64,000 bases of DNA from assembly GCA_026315105.1 (NCBI GenBank), contig CM048745.1, positions 755,739,506-755,803,505 on the forward strand, written 5' to 3'. Position numbers and translations under genes: made by a program. Positions 23,794 through 35,325 of this stretch are shown here, in pieces. The stretch's first letter is position 1. Each line of letters opens with the position of its first letter. The DNA is from Locusta migratoria (Eukaryota; Arthropoda; Insecta; Orthoptera; Acrididae). Under the pieces are notes generated by a model that had not been told where the DNA came from, searched no databases, and saw nothing but the letters and a program-made list of their open reading frames with translations.

Positions 23794-23857
23794 CCGCAGT
23801 CCGTGATGCTATCCCCTGCACTACGCCGGCAGTCGGTGTTCGTCGTCTCTCGCGGCA
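23794..23857 (-). repeat. 64 bp remnant of the gypsy 5' LTR
   Basis: It aligns without gaps to 20326-20389 with about 8 differences and ends in the same CGCGGCA followed by ATAT. Only the outermost part of the LTR survives; the LINE fragment replaces the rest. Confidence 0.7.
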
Positions 23858-24837
23858 ATATTCATTGACTCAAAGAAGAAAAACTGAAATTAACTTCTTT
23901 AAATATTAAAAAAATAACTTGTTTTAAAACAGAGTCAAAAGTATAATTTCTCTTGTGTGCATACAAATTCCTAACCCAATGCAGACAGCCTAGACCTAAA
24001 AATTTCTGCTTGTGAATTTTAAATAGCTATGACAATAATTGTAGAATTGAAAATGAAAAAGTGGGATGTATGGAATAGATAATAGTATGATGTAGAGGTT
24101 GCTTAGAGAAATCACACAACAGATCTTAGCATTTGTAGTGCAACAAAATCATAAGTGACTTTAGTGAACTATTCATATCTCATTTATAAAATGCATGTGC
24201 CTCACGTTTTTCATTTTAAACATTAAAAATATTGAGCTAGCTATTAAAAATTGCCGGGCACAAATTTCAGGCCTGTCTGCATGTACTGGTGGTAATAATA
24301 AAAGTATTATAACAACATTGTCGCTGCTACGGTTACTAGATATTGTACTGAACGCAGTAGAGTAAACAAAAGGTGCACTTACATCATTGTCAATGTCTCT
24401 CTTAGTTCCAGTTAATATTTTAACTTATCGTTAGTGGAGAATTGCGTTTGTCAATGTTTCATTACCTCAAACTGGCCGTTAAGTTAATGAGTAAAATTCT
24501 GCTTGTTACATGGCTAACAAACAGTTAAGTGAGAATCTGTATCAAAATGGCAGGATTCCAAAGCGCCAAAATACATCAATATATTTACGTGAAGACCGAT
24601 TTATCGAACAAAATAACAGAAGCACTACAGGTATGGAAAACTAGTGTGGAAAGCAGCTTTATTGGTAAATTGTATCGTCATATTTCTCGCCCTATCCACA
24701 TTAGTAGCGGTTAGATGAGTTTGATACATTGCAGATACGCAACATAACCTTAAAAATATTGTTGCGATATCAAAATACAAACTTACGGGTAACGACTAGT
24801 TAAGTGAGAATCGGTATGAGGAAAATGGCTGGAATAC

Positions 24838-25060
24838 GATTTCGTTGACAATTACTACAATGTCAATATTTTGGATGATCTAGAGGACATTTCCCCTATA
24901 ATGATTCCTAGACGTATTTATGTTCGTCCAAATCATTTTGAATGCTGGGATGATGCAGAATTTTTTTTACTCAATTTCGTCTTCGAAAAGCCACTTTGGA
25001 AATGCTCCATGAAAAACTACATGACCATCTGAAGAGACCAACATATAGTTTTGAATTTTG
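24838..25060 (+). pseudogene. PIF/Harbinger transposase N-terminal fragment
   Basis: The frame DFVDNYYNVNILDDLEDISP, then RRIYVRPNHFECWDDAEFF, and after a frame change in a T run, FRLRKATLEMLHEKLHDHLK, resembles the N-terminal region of Harbinger transposases ((R/K)xxPxxxxxxxEFxxRFRLxKxTxxxLL). It ends at a possible splice donor TTTTGTAAGT. A downstream catalytic exon was not found. Confidence 0.55.
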
Positions 25061-26557
25061 TAAGTTATCTGTTGTAATAAAAAACAGAATACATTATCTG
25101 TGTGTGCAAACTTATTAATTCAGTATTATACTTTTTGCACCTAGTGTAAGGCCAAAAATGTGATTTCTTCCTCCGATCTACAGGAACAGCGCACTTTCGC
25201 CTATGTGCAATTTATTGCTTGCACTAACGTAAAATTTTACAACGCTTCTTGCCGGGCTCCAATGCTTATGTTGGCAACAGATGAACAATGAAGTGTAGAA
25301 TTGCTTTAATATTTTTCACGAGCTACAGTACCTGCTCTATGGTCTACAGGTTTTTGTATGTACCCCTGTCCGTTCAGAAAAAAAAGAGGAAAAAAAAAAA
25401 AAAAAGAAAAATATGTTTTAATTGCAGTTGTCACGAAAAAACATTTATTAGTCATATGAGTTGCCATCATTACCATTGGTGCCAACGTGACCACTGCAGC
25501 CCGTTGAGAAGCGTCGTACAATTTATCCTGCACTAACGTACTATGCACTTGACAGTATATTATCGTACTAGGCTCTAAGCACTTTTGCTGTCCTACATGT
25601 TCCATGGACAGCATTGAATTCATTTGCCGCAATGTCGCTTTCTTTTCGTTCCAAGTCGTAGCGTTTTTTTATTTATTTATTTTTTTTACATTCCAATGTG
25701 TCATATTTCTCTATTAAGGACACAAGACTCTCACACTAATTTCTTGTAAAGTTTGACCTTCTTTCATGTTTGTTTGCCATAGCACCAAATAACAATTATC
25801 TGCTAACCTCTTCCCTGACAATCAAATATGGAGAACAGCTGTTTATTTGTTTCTATTGCCAACATAGTCGAAATATATCGTAGCTTCTCGTTTTCTCCAG
25901 GTTAGCAAACAAGAGGTGTATGTGGGAATGACAAATGCAGTACACTTAACGAGCACATTTAACGAGTCATTAAAGGCATCTTCTCGTTTACTAATGACAA
26001 GATTAACGAGAGATGGATGAACCGGCCCTTAGTTTCACAAATGTGATTGCCTTCAGTACTGATGTACATTGAGTAGATGCTAATTATTTTAAATTTTTAG
26101 AAAATGTCTCTAGAAGGCACTCTCTTGTTCACCTTAGTTACCCCTCTTATTGCTTTTTGTTGTGTAAATGATCGGTCTGTATAGACTGCGAGTGTTCCAC
26201 CTCCCACTCTCAATACTATACCATACTGAATATGCAGAAGTATATATTTGATTTAAGGTTTTGTAGTCTGAGGAGGTTGATACATGTTTCACTAAACATA
26301 TGTTGAGTTTCTTTCAAATATGTTCCATACATGCTTTCCATAACAGGTATTCACTCACAACAATACAATACCCAAAACTTTGTTTGTTTATATAAGGGCC
26401 AGTGGAGATGTAAATGGAGTAACATTTAAATATAGATCACAGCTAAGCAGGAAGTTCATTGTCACTGTCTTGTTTTTATTTACAAGGTGATTATTTGCAT
26501 TAAGTAAGTTGACAGAATATTGTAATTGATTTCACTACTGTTGGCAGCAGTTCGAAA

Positions 26558-29001
26558 TAGGGATGGGTCGAACCCAAATTTTACCGAATCGAATCTGAAT
26601 ATCGAATCTTAAATAAAACATGTGCCGAACCCGAATCGAATCTTTCGAATCTCGAAACCAAATAATCTGGCAACTCAAGTACATGTATTTAAAAAGAATT
26701 ACTGCTCTATCACAGCCAGTGATGAAGATAAAGCCTTCTGGGACGGATCCCAAATGACAGTATTACAGTAAAATTTAAGAAATTAAAATTTGATATAGAT
26801 TTTTATTTTAAATCTTAAGGATTTTTTTTAATACTCCCCCCCCCCCCCCCCCGCTTAAAAGAAATTTGTAGGCTATGAAACGTTTTGAAATTTATGTTGT
26901 TTAGATGCTCTAAAAGATAATAAACTTTCTTCCCTCTATTACAAACTGTTTCATTTTGATGAAATAAAAAATAATTGCATTATGAAGTTCTAGAAAGGAA
27001 AGGATTACTTTTTTTTTTCTTTTGTTAAATGGGGAGAATCAAAAATAAAACCTGAAAAGATGAGTAGATATTTTGGAAGTTGGAAAACAGATTCTTAAAA
27101 AATAGGACGTGTAAATGTTAAATAATTTTATAGTGACATATCAGGCATTCCATGAGTGACGGACAAGACATTCAGACCCAGAGAAATCTGCGTTTATTCG
27201 AAGTGTGTGTACTTGTTATTGCCAAGGTTTCAGAGGTTAAGCAAGGGTATTTTGTGAATTTATTTATTCTTTCAAAAATTTAAGATCACGTAACTTGTCT
27301 GCTCAGAATTTAAATTTGTAGAAGATTTAAAAATCGGTACTAGAAGTCAGTTGCTGTGTTTCATTTGTAACTATTCCCGTTCAGCATAAGAATAATAAAA
27401 AGTGATACATATATTCTCCCGCGTTCGCCATTGTCTTTTGGGTTTGTTAGACTGACGGAATTTAAATGTGGTAACAGCTAACACGGAAGATTACATGGCG
27501 TAATGTTTACATTTGTATTACTCTTATGGTGAAGACAGTGTGGAATTTACGAATCACGATTCATAGGAACAATTCCTTGCCCCTAAGAGAAAAACAAGTA
27601 AGTTGTAGCACGAAGGCAGTAGTTGTAGCATCAGGCATATTGACGCAACAGAAGCTTGCCAGTCAGCTTTACGTAGTAGCTTTTAGACAAGACGTTAATT
27701 GTATGGCAAACTAAATGCGGGATTATATAACAATTTTATTACACTTACAATACAAATTTTACAAAATGTTTATAAAAGGGTGTGGTAAATCTGAATCACT
27801 ATTACTTGATTCCTTGTTACTCAGTTCCTTCATAGTACAGAGCAACATCCGTCGTGCAATGTATGTATACACTATCGACCATTTTTAAATGCCTGTTAAG
27901 CCATCTGATTTGGAACCCACTTCCGTGTATCATCATCCCAATGGCACACTTGTGTGGTTTACACGACCCGTTGGTGTCAGTTGTCTGTCACTTTTCGAAA
28001 GGCAGTCGGTGTACATGTATTTAAGCTTGACCTTAAACGATTTTTTGAAACAGATGTCAAGCGGTTGCTGAATTGACGTCATTCCGCTTGGATGACGCAC
28101 AATTACAACTTGTTTTCCAGCTTAATAAATAGCTTTCTTCTTGAAATCCTAGTGATTCATCACAGTTCACATACCCCAGCACATCACAAAATTCGATGGA
28201 ACAGAAAGTGAAATCAGAATGACGCAACTCATGGAGGTCGGCCACTGTGGCCAAAGGGACTGAGGCGTGCCAGTCACGGTCTGCACGGCCACCACAGTCG
28301 GGAGTTCGAATCCCCCTTCGGGCATGAATATTTGTGCCGTTCTTAGTGTTAGCTAGTTTGTAAGTAGTTTGTAAGGGACTGTTGACCCCGTAGTTAAGTC
28401 CCATAAGCTATACAAACATTTGAACATTTTGAACAACTCATGGAGGAATCTAAGAAAGATTTACGTAAAGAAATTTATTTTTGTTGTTACTAATATTGTA
28501 AAGGCTGCTAAATTTTATATTTGCAGCTGCAAAGCACGCCTGGGTAGCACTGCTTATATTAGATGGGAAAAGTTACTTGTGGTGGCTTCTAGCGCCATTT
28601 TGCAGAACTTCGTTCGCATTGTACTCTATTTAAATCACAGGCGGTATTTGGATCCAAAAACACGGAAAAATGTGCGGCTTAGATTCTGGTAAATACGCCA
28701 ATTGTTTTCACAATAGTCGTGCAACTGCGTAAATTTCGTAGTGGTTTCACTTGAATAAATTTAGAGTGAGATCGTTTTATGACGTCACATCTTTCAGGGT
28801 ATCTATGGAAAATAAAGTAAATAACGCAGACGAAAGCGCACTGTTATGCAAATTAAAGTAAAACATTCCTAACTAAAGGTTTCCTTATAACACTTTGGAT
28901 TCGGTAGTATTCGGCCATTATGCATTGAATTTCGAATTCAAAGCCAGTGTGCTAGATTTGGCGAATAATGGATTTGGCCGAACCACTCGGACACAACCCT
29001 A
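26558..29001. mobile_element. hAT-like element without recognisable transposase
   Basis: The ends are short inverted repeats, TAGGGATGGGT on the left and TAGGGTTGTGT when the right end is inverted. They are flanked by an 8 bp duplication with one mismatch, GTTCGAAA (26550-26557) and GTTCCAAA (29002-29009). Eight-base duplications with such termini are typical of hAT elements. The subterminal regions are rich in CGAATC words at both ends. The 2.4 kb interior shows no transposase and contains a 17-base C run (26836-26852) and a nested SINE. Confidence 0.65.
28238..28433 (+). mobile_element. tRNA-derived SINE with 13 bp target duplication
   Basis: The head contains a tRNA-like A-box region (TGTGGCCAAAGGGACTGAGG) and a perfect B box GAGTTCGAATCCC. 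The body ends AAGTCCCATAAGC and a short tail CATTTGAACATTTTGAA. The 13-mer CAACTCATGGAGG flanks it at 28225-28237 and 28434-28446. The tail style is one I associate with orthopteran SINEs. It is nested in the hAT-like element and is therefore younger. Confidence 0.85.
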
Positions 29002-29009
29002 GTTCCAAA

Positions 29010-31618
29010 TAGTCTGTTACTGTTCTTTCTATAAGTCCCCTTTTGTTCAAATTAAAATTTAAATTCTATTTTATTTCTAAAAAGTGCAATTTTTTTACTG
29101 AAGCAAGTAATGGCATCTTTGTCTTTGTGTATGCTCTCAACACCTGTGTGTTCCGAATGGAAATGTTTTATTAATATTGTTTAACTTCATTTGCAACCAA
29201 GACTCATGCCAGTTTTCTTGTAGTTCTCATGTGAGATTCTGGTATGTTTGTACGAATGCTGTATTTCAATAGTGTTGCACCAACACGTTAATGAATGTTG
29301 ATATAATGAGGCTTAAACATAACTGGGTGAAGATAATTCTGCGATTAAGACACCTGAAATATTACAAGCAAATCTCCAGTAACTCAGTCACAGAATTATC
29401 ACCACCCATTCAATATATCAACTTGTGCTGAAGTGAGGTTGTACCACTATTGAAAGAAGGGTTTCAAATCTTAAAATAAGCCATGTTTGATTACAGGTTT
29501 TCTCCCGTTAACTCAGAGTAAAACACTCATTCTGTACCTTTATATCAACAAAATTTGTAGATTATGTCACAAAATGAATCAAAAGTGGTAAGTGACTAAG
29601 CACACTATGACCCTGGAAAAATAGAAAAATTGACCTGGAAAACTCAGGGAATTTTTTTTTTTTGTATAGAATTGCTGGACACGCTGCAGGAGCTGGCGTC
29701 TCTACCAGCTCCAACGCTAATGTTAAATGCGGCATTTCCCCTCGCCCCTCCCTGCTGCGGGTGTGCCTATATGCTGCCTCCAGGGGATTCAGAAGAGAAT
29801 TTGAACTTCAGCTGTGCATGCGCATTGCAATGCTGCTGCCTACATTAGGCAGCCGCGCTACGAATCTTATATGTGCTGTCTCCGCGATGTAAAACATTTC
29901 TCATGGGATAGAAGTATTTTGAATGTGCATATAATGAATGATCTGATAGAAGAATGAATCTAATGATTGTACTTTAAAAATCCTTTACATTGTAATTATT
30001 TATTTACTTCTTTTTCTGGGGGTTCACTAAACCAGTGAACACACAGCATGCGCTGCCACTGGCAACACCTCAGTTCAATAATTTTTACATTTACAATTGT
30101 ACAAACACTATGTCTCCTTTACTGCATCAATTAATGCAGACATCTGCTGCCTTGACCACACTTTAACCATGTTCTCTTTTCACTGTGAAACTGAACTAGT
30201 CCAACACTGTATGGATTGTGACAGGTTTTAAAAGCTGCAGGAAACTCAAGTGACATAAGAAATTCATTGTTCATGTGCCCTAACACAAAGACAGAACCCA
30301 ACAAATTCTCTTGTGGACAGAGTTCACTCCCATTTGTAACAAATAACATTGAATATTTAATATCATAATTGTATTATATTTAAAAAAATCCAACAACTAA
30401 GAAAATATCTGGATGAGTGTAGAAGCAAGGCTGTTATTTTTCTCTCTCTTTCTGCACATCGCGTGACACGACTGCACTACTGTCTTCTTAATAAGAAATA
30501 ACAATGAATATATTACATTATGAGGAACACTTAGAATACAAAAGAAGGGAAAAAATTTTTGGAAGAAGGTAGATGCAAACCTTCTTCTATTGCTGTGCAT
30601 TCTCTGCATCTTATGATGGTAGCAACTATGGCATTTCTCTACTGCCTTTGAGTGGCCTGATAAGTGACGTAAATTACACTGTATGCACTTGAAAAGTTTT
30701 CTCATCTGTTTGATAGATATGACATAGTATCAAAAAGATACCCCTTTGACAGATTGTTGCTGTGTTTCACGGAACACATTTCTAACACTAGCAGGAATTA
30801 AATACAATAACCTTAAAGCTATCAATATGTAATTACTGGTAATTTTATTGTAACAAATTATATCTCAAATGAAGTGTTTTCAATAGTTACTCAATTTTCA
30901 GATGATTTGATAAACTTTTATTCATACATTGTATGCTTTAATGAAAGGAGGCATGAAATACTAAGTTAAGTTTGCAAAATGATGGCTCCAAAGTTCTGTT
31001 TGCCATGTGAAAACAGTCTCATCTCATGACCACGTTCGACTCCACAAGGCAAAAATCTATTGGGTCAGATCATTTATTTCTCATTTCACAGAGTAGTGAA
31101 ACATGGAATTTCATGCTCTGACATTACCAGATGGTGAGCCATCACATATTTAGTTTTTGGTTGATTTGCAGGTTATTCATATGATATAAATTATTTTATA
31201 TGTAACTGTCAGCCATTATGCTGGGGCAGTCTAGAACCTGTACAAAGAGAGTTCTCAGGGCAGTGACTGCCTCCATGAACTGCTAAACCCCACAAGACAG
31301 ATTAATTTGAGTTAAATGTAGGACTTGTTGTGTAACCTGTTACACTACAATGTGCATTTTCATGCCCATGAGAGGATGTTCACAGTTAGGAGAAACACTA
31401 GGGGATACAATTTCCAAAAGGAACATGTCTGCTAAAGCACTGTGGTTTTCGAGCCAGTCTTAAAGATTGCTGATATTCAGCTTCTGATCTCTTGGTTTTT
31501 TTTTGTCATAATTGATTAATTATGAGGTTTCAGGTTTTCTCCTAAGTTGTTGTTTTGATTTCTAGGCACACTATTACGAGGACTGACATGATTTCAAATA
31601 TCATGTGTGTGTGGGACT
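29010..31618. other. Intron sequence without recognised genes or bounded repeats
   Basis: A short stretch at 29615-29660 (GACCTGGAAAACTCAGGGAATT) resembles 12955-13025, so a diverged dispersed repeat is likely there. Otherwise nothing was recognised up to the 15-base G run at 31619-31633. Confidence 0.35.
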
Positions 31619-31663
31619 GGGGGGGGGGGGGGGTAGAACCAACACCACTTCACCACTTAGAAA

Positions 31664-31827
31664 GAAGGCTGCGGCACTCTCGTGTGACGTCAGGCAGAGT
31701 AGGTTGCGCGTGCATAGCTGACTGGGTAGCCGCTGGGGCACAACCCACTATGCCGAAGCAGCGAGCCAGTCAGCTATTCGCGCGCAATCTACTCTGCCTG
31801 ACGTCACATGAGAGCGCCGCAGCCTTC
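31664..31827. repeat. GC-rich imperfect hairpin (inverted repeat arms ~62 bp)
   Basis: The left arm (GAAGGCTGCGGCACTCTCGT, GACGTCAGGCAGAGTAG) is mirrored on the right (CTACTCTGCCTGACGTC, GCCGCAGCCTTC) with a few mismatches and a spacer of about 40 bases. It is far more GC-rich than its surroundings. It could be a tiny foldback element or the core of a structured RNA. Confidence 0.65.
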
Positions 31828-31854
31828 AGCCTTCGCTCTAGGTGGTGGTGGTAG

Positions 31855-32090
31855 TACAACATACAACCTCCCCTACTCTTTCCTCCGAGCAGCATGAATC
31901 CATAATCAGGAGATTATAACTGTGATTTACTATTATGCAGCTAAATATTCAAAAGTTCAATAATGAAGAGGTAATTGTTTCTGACAAATGCAAATTTCAT
32001 TGGTAAAATCTTAAATTTATTGCAGACCTTGACACACAAAAGATATAAACATTCATTACACAAAATACAAATATATTCTAGGGACCTGAA
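31855..32090. repeat. Dispersed repeat, copy 1 (partner at 50035)
   Basis: It shares GAGCAGCATG, AATCAGGAG, TAATGAAGAGGTAA, CTGACAAATGCAAATTTCA and AACATTCATTACA, in the same order and strand, with 50035-50245. The family is unknown. Confidence 0.55.
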
Positions 32091-32849
32091 AATTTAGCAT
32101 CTATTTTTGGCAAAATTAGCAGCTATTTTTCGGACATCTTTGCTCTTACAAATGCACAGTATGTTACCCCTTTTATGTGATATCTGCTTTATTAACTACT
32201 ATTACTTAATCAGTCTATTTAAAGAAGGAAAGGAAACTGATATTTTACAACATATTTTAAGTTTTTTTAAATTTTCAAATGAAAGGATTGTACATATTTC
32301 AGCATTGCACTCTTTGAGATTGCATCTCCTGTCTGTCACTACTGTGTTGTAGTGAGATAAAGTACGCTCACTGTCAACATTGTTAGTTGGAGTCCACAAC
32401 AAAGCCAAACAATATTTAGCAATGTCACTTTCTTTAAACTGCTCTTATAAAATACTTTTTAAATGGGCTTGTCTTAATAAACTTGAAGATGATATAGTCT
32501 CCATTACAACAGCTTTATCAGGGTTGTTTAAAATGACGTTCGTTGGAAAATGTGTCTGAGCTGTAGACTCAAATCCCTTATGATTTGGGTCTTTGCTTCT
32601 CAGTAAAATCAGTTTCTTTTGGCAAAATAGCTGCCTTGCTGAACATGTCTTTACATGGTGCCTGCTCTAAAGTATTTAGGGTATGCAGTGGTTGTGTCAT
32701 TCCTTCTAAGAACTGTCCTTCGCATACATTTCGCAAATTTAACTCTAGATTGGCCAGTTTTAGGTACAGAATATGAGCTGTAGCATACTTTGAGCCCTTA
32801 AGCAAAGTTAGGAGCTTCTCAAGCTGCCTGCCATGATCTTTTGACAAAC

Positions 32850-32851
<2 letters not shown>

Positions 32852-32897
<46 letters not shown>

Positions 32898-32974
32898 CGC
32901 GCGCGCGCGCGCGCGCGCGCGCGCGCGCGCGCGCGCGCGTGTGTGTGTGTCTGTCTGTCTGTCTTTGTCTGTCA
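32852..32974. repeat. Compound microsatellite (TG)n(GC)n(GT)n(CTGT)n
   Basis: About 22 TG units (32852-32895), about 21 GC units (32896-32939), GT units to 32950, then CTGT units. Alternating purine-pyrimidine DNA over ~100 bp, including 44 bp of pure GC/CG, is a strong candidate for Z-DNA. It interrupts the hAT coding remnant. Confidence 0.95.
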
Positions 32975-33167
32975 AATTTTTTATAAAATTTACTCTGCAG
33001 TTATTTGCATATCTCATTTCTGGCCGCTTAAAGAACTCTACCATGTTAAAGAAATAACTTTCTAAGTAGAACACTGATTCAAACCAGCTGTTCCACCGAG
33101 TGACTACTGGTAATGGAAACTGTTTAGATTCCTTTGAATCATTCTTTGACTTCAGAAACGGAATGTA

Positions 33168-35126
33168 CAGGAAAACTTCATTTATACGTTTTTCAGAGGA
33201 CTAAAGGAAGAAAAAAAACTTATAAGTGGAAAAAAATGTATATGTGAAAGACGATTTCTTGATTAAAAAAAAAGGCAAATGTATAACATCAGACATTATG
33301 TTGCAGAAAATGTTTAATAGGTTTTTTACACACTTCAAACTTTCTACAATTAATCCGGCCTACTATTTTACAAAATGTAATTTAAAAAAAAATCCATAAC
33401 TTTTGCCTGCATTTTCTTTGTTGCAGCCACGGTATGAACAGTGCTCTCAAATCAGGAAAACTCTGTCATTATTTCCTCTGAAACATTATGGCGTGTCACA
33501 AAATCTTTGATTGTTTCTAACACATTTATTGCGTCATTAAAAGTCACTGAGGAATGTTGAATCTCTTTAGTGTCGTCCTCATTGTCAGTTTCTACCTCGT
33601 CATTGTGCGATGCTGCTTCCACTATTTCAGACATACTCATTGCGCCTGTTGTGACGAGATTTTCATCCACATTGACGTAACCATCGAATGATGCAATACC
33701 TTCCTGTTTTTTTTTCCATTCATTACCATTTGGCAAAATATCGTCGTCGTTTGGGGAAATAACAAAACCAACAGGATCCTCGATTGTACGTTCTACTCTG
33801 GCTTTTCAGAAACAGTTCCTGATAGTGCCGTCCGAAACTGTGCCAGGCAGCTGCAATGTAGTGCATTGCCTATCAAAAGAAACGAATTCATTAATAATTT
33901 CTGAATCTTGTTTGTTGGCACCGGTTTGTTTGTTGGCACCGGTACTAAATTACGAAAAAATAACAAGTGAATATCTTACCTGCAAGATGTTTATCTTCAT
34001 GTCTTCCTTTTTTCCTATGTTGACACATCTTATTGCATGCTGGACAAGCATTTTTCGGTAATGTAATTTGAAATTTTGAATTATTCCCAGGTCAAGTGGC
34101 TGGAGTTCACTCGTACAATTCGCTGGGAAAAATTCTACCTTCACATTTCTCAAATACGGTGTTAATTGAGGGTGTGCTGCACACCTATCTACTAACAGCA
34201 AAATTTTATGGCTGGCTGCACCCATTTTTGCATCGAGACTCCGAAGCCAGCCTTCAGAAACTTTTGTCGTCATGCACGATTTTTTATTATTTGTGTAATA
34301 TTTTGTGGCAAATGAAATAACGTTCTTGAAACAACGTGGCTTTGAAAATTTCCCGGTGGTAAGTGTGGTAAGCTTCTCAGGGCCATCACTGTTAGCACAT
34401 AACAACACTGTAACACGTTGTCTACTTTCTTTACCACCGTGGCAGTTCTCTCCTTTGAGTTCCATTGCTCAGTCAGGCATTCCGTTGCAAAAAAGGCCAG
34501 TTTCATCCGCATTAAAAATGTTTTTCGGAGCGTACTGGAATAAAAGTTCTTTCAGGCGATTTTCTTTCCAATTGCACAGAGTCTCGGGATCTACACTTCT
34601 GCTCTCCCCACACACATTATGACATCTGATGCCATCTTGAATTTATGCAGCCAGCCTGCCAAAGCACTAAAATCCTCCACGCCGAGTTGCACGGCTAATT
34701 CAGTTGCTTTCTCACAGAGCATTCGGCCACTAATGGGAATGCTTTCTGCTCAGTGTTGCTGGAACCACTGCAATAAACAGTCCTCCACATCTTCGTATTT
34801 CTGCCATGAATGCGAGACCGTTTCACATTAAAAATTAAGCGCTAGTCGTGTGCGAGTGCTCGCAAGAACGTAATGTCTTAGTTGGCAACAAACACTACAT
34901 TTCCATACACAGGTCGACACTTGGTATAGTGACCAGGAGCCATCGCTTTTTAAATTTATGATTGTTCTAATAAGTGACCTTGCCCAGTGATGAATTTAAT
35001 GTAGGCGGATAACAACACGAGTAGACACTAATAGACAGAACTTCGGAACTTATCGATCCCATTCCACCCAAACTCCCTTAAAAGAAAGAGAATATAAGTG
35101 AAAAATGTATAAATGAAGTTTTACTG
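33168..35126 (-). mobile_element. Tigger/pogo-like DNA transposon
   Basis: The inverted ends CAGGAAAACTTCATTTATAC (left) and CAGTAAAACTTCATTTATAC (right, inverted) are flanked by TA (33166-33167, 35127-35128), as expected for the Tc1/mariner-pogo superfamily. The 1959 bp interior encodes a Tigger-type transposase on the minus strand. It is inserted precisely in a hAT coding remnant. Confidence 0.85.
33452..34830 (-). pseudogene. Tigger transposase (CENP-B/JERKY-like, broken)
   Basis: Minus-strand reading shows a CENP-B-type helix-turn-helix region (EDVEDCLLQWFQQH, then a stop, AESIPISGRMLCEKATEL, LAGWLHKFKM), the first catalytic block IFNADETGLFCNGMPD, then MELKGENCHGGKESRQRVTV, ILLLVDRCAAHP (normally DN-AHP; the Asn is Arg) and FFPANCTSELQPLDLGIIQN. 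The acidic C-terminus is at 33452-33736. Stops fall at several points, including after the first DDE block. The enzyme would cut and paste DNA at TA sites; this copy is inactive. Confidence 0.82.
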
Positions 35127-35325
35127 TATTTGTATTTTCGTTTCCTTGTATTTAGGAATGCTGATTTTACCATGATCACCACTTCATTCAATTCACACAT
35201 AACTAAGGGTTCCCATATTATTTTTGATAAAAATTAAGGGCATTTTGAAAATAATTCCCAAAAATTTCAGGAAAAATTAATAAAATTCAGGACACTATAA
35301 GATGTTCATTTTTACAAAATAATTA

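Larger units (their letters stand above)
20033..23857 (-). mobile_element. Ty3/Gypsy LTR retrotransposon fused to a LINE fragment
   Basis: The minus-strand pol (RT, RNase H, integrase) is followed by a complete LTR at 20033-20389. At the opposite end only 64 bp of the LTR remain (23794-23857), and the place of the rest of that LTR, the primer site, gag and protease is taken by a plus-strand LINE RNase H fragment. The four bases ATAT flank both ends (20029-20032, 23858-23861). About 8 of 64 LTR bases differ between the two ends, so the insertion is old. Confidence 0.75.
19513..26028. mobile_element. Probable Harbinger element (TTA-flanked) with nested gypsy chimera
   Basis: The left end GGCCCTATTCACA and the inverted right end GGGCCGGTTCATC match at 8 of the first 11 positions, and both are flanked by TTA (19510-19512, 26029-26031). 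A Harbinger-type transposase N-terminus sits inside at 24838-25060. Without the nested 3.8 kb gypsy insert the element would be about 2.7 kb, plausible for this superfamily. The termini are weakly similar, so the two ends may belong to different elements. Confidence 0.38.
32250..35230 (-). pseudogene. hAT transposase remnant interrupted by a Tigger element
   Basis: Minus-strand pieces in order: VIMVKSAFLNTRKRKYKY just right of 35126, continuing left of 33168 as IPFLKSKNDSKESKQFPLPV, TRWNSWFESVFYLESYFFNM and KRPEMRYANNCRVNFIKNL (to about 32980); a microsatellite; then KDHGRQLEKLLTLLKGSKYA, and the C-terminal VDSERTLSHYNTVVTDRRCN near 32350, which matches the hAT dimerisation tail (VDSERSFS...L..RR..L). 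Stops occur around 32450-32580. The catalytic N-terminal half was not recognised. Joining across 33168-35126 restores the frame. Confidence 0.7.

Noticed and set aside
29615..29680. Bounded transposon around the CTGGAAAACTCAGGGAATT words shared with 12955-13025
   Set aside because: Similarity is short, with no termini or duplications visible; noted only as a probable diverged repeat.
32808..33074. Frames rich in Cys-Val, Arg-Ala or Thr-His repeats
   Set aside because: Artefacts of the TG/GC microsatellite read in several frames.
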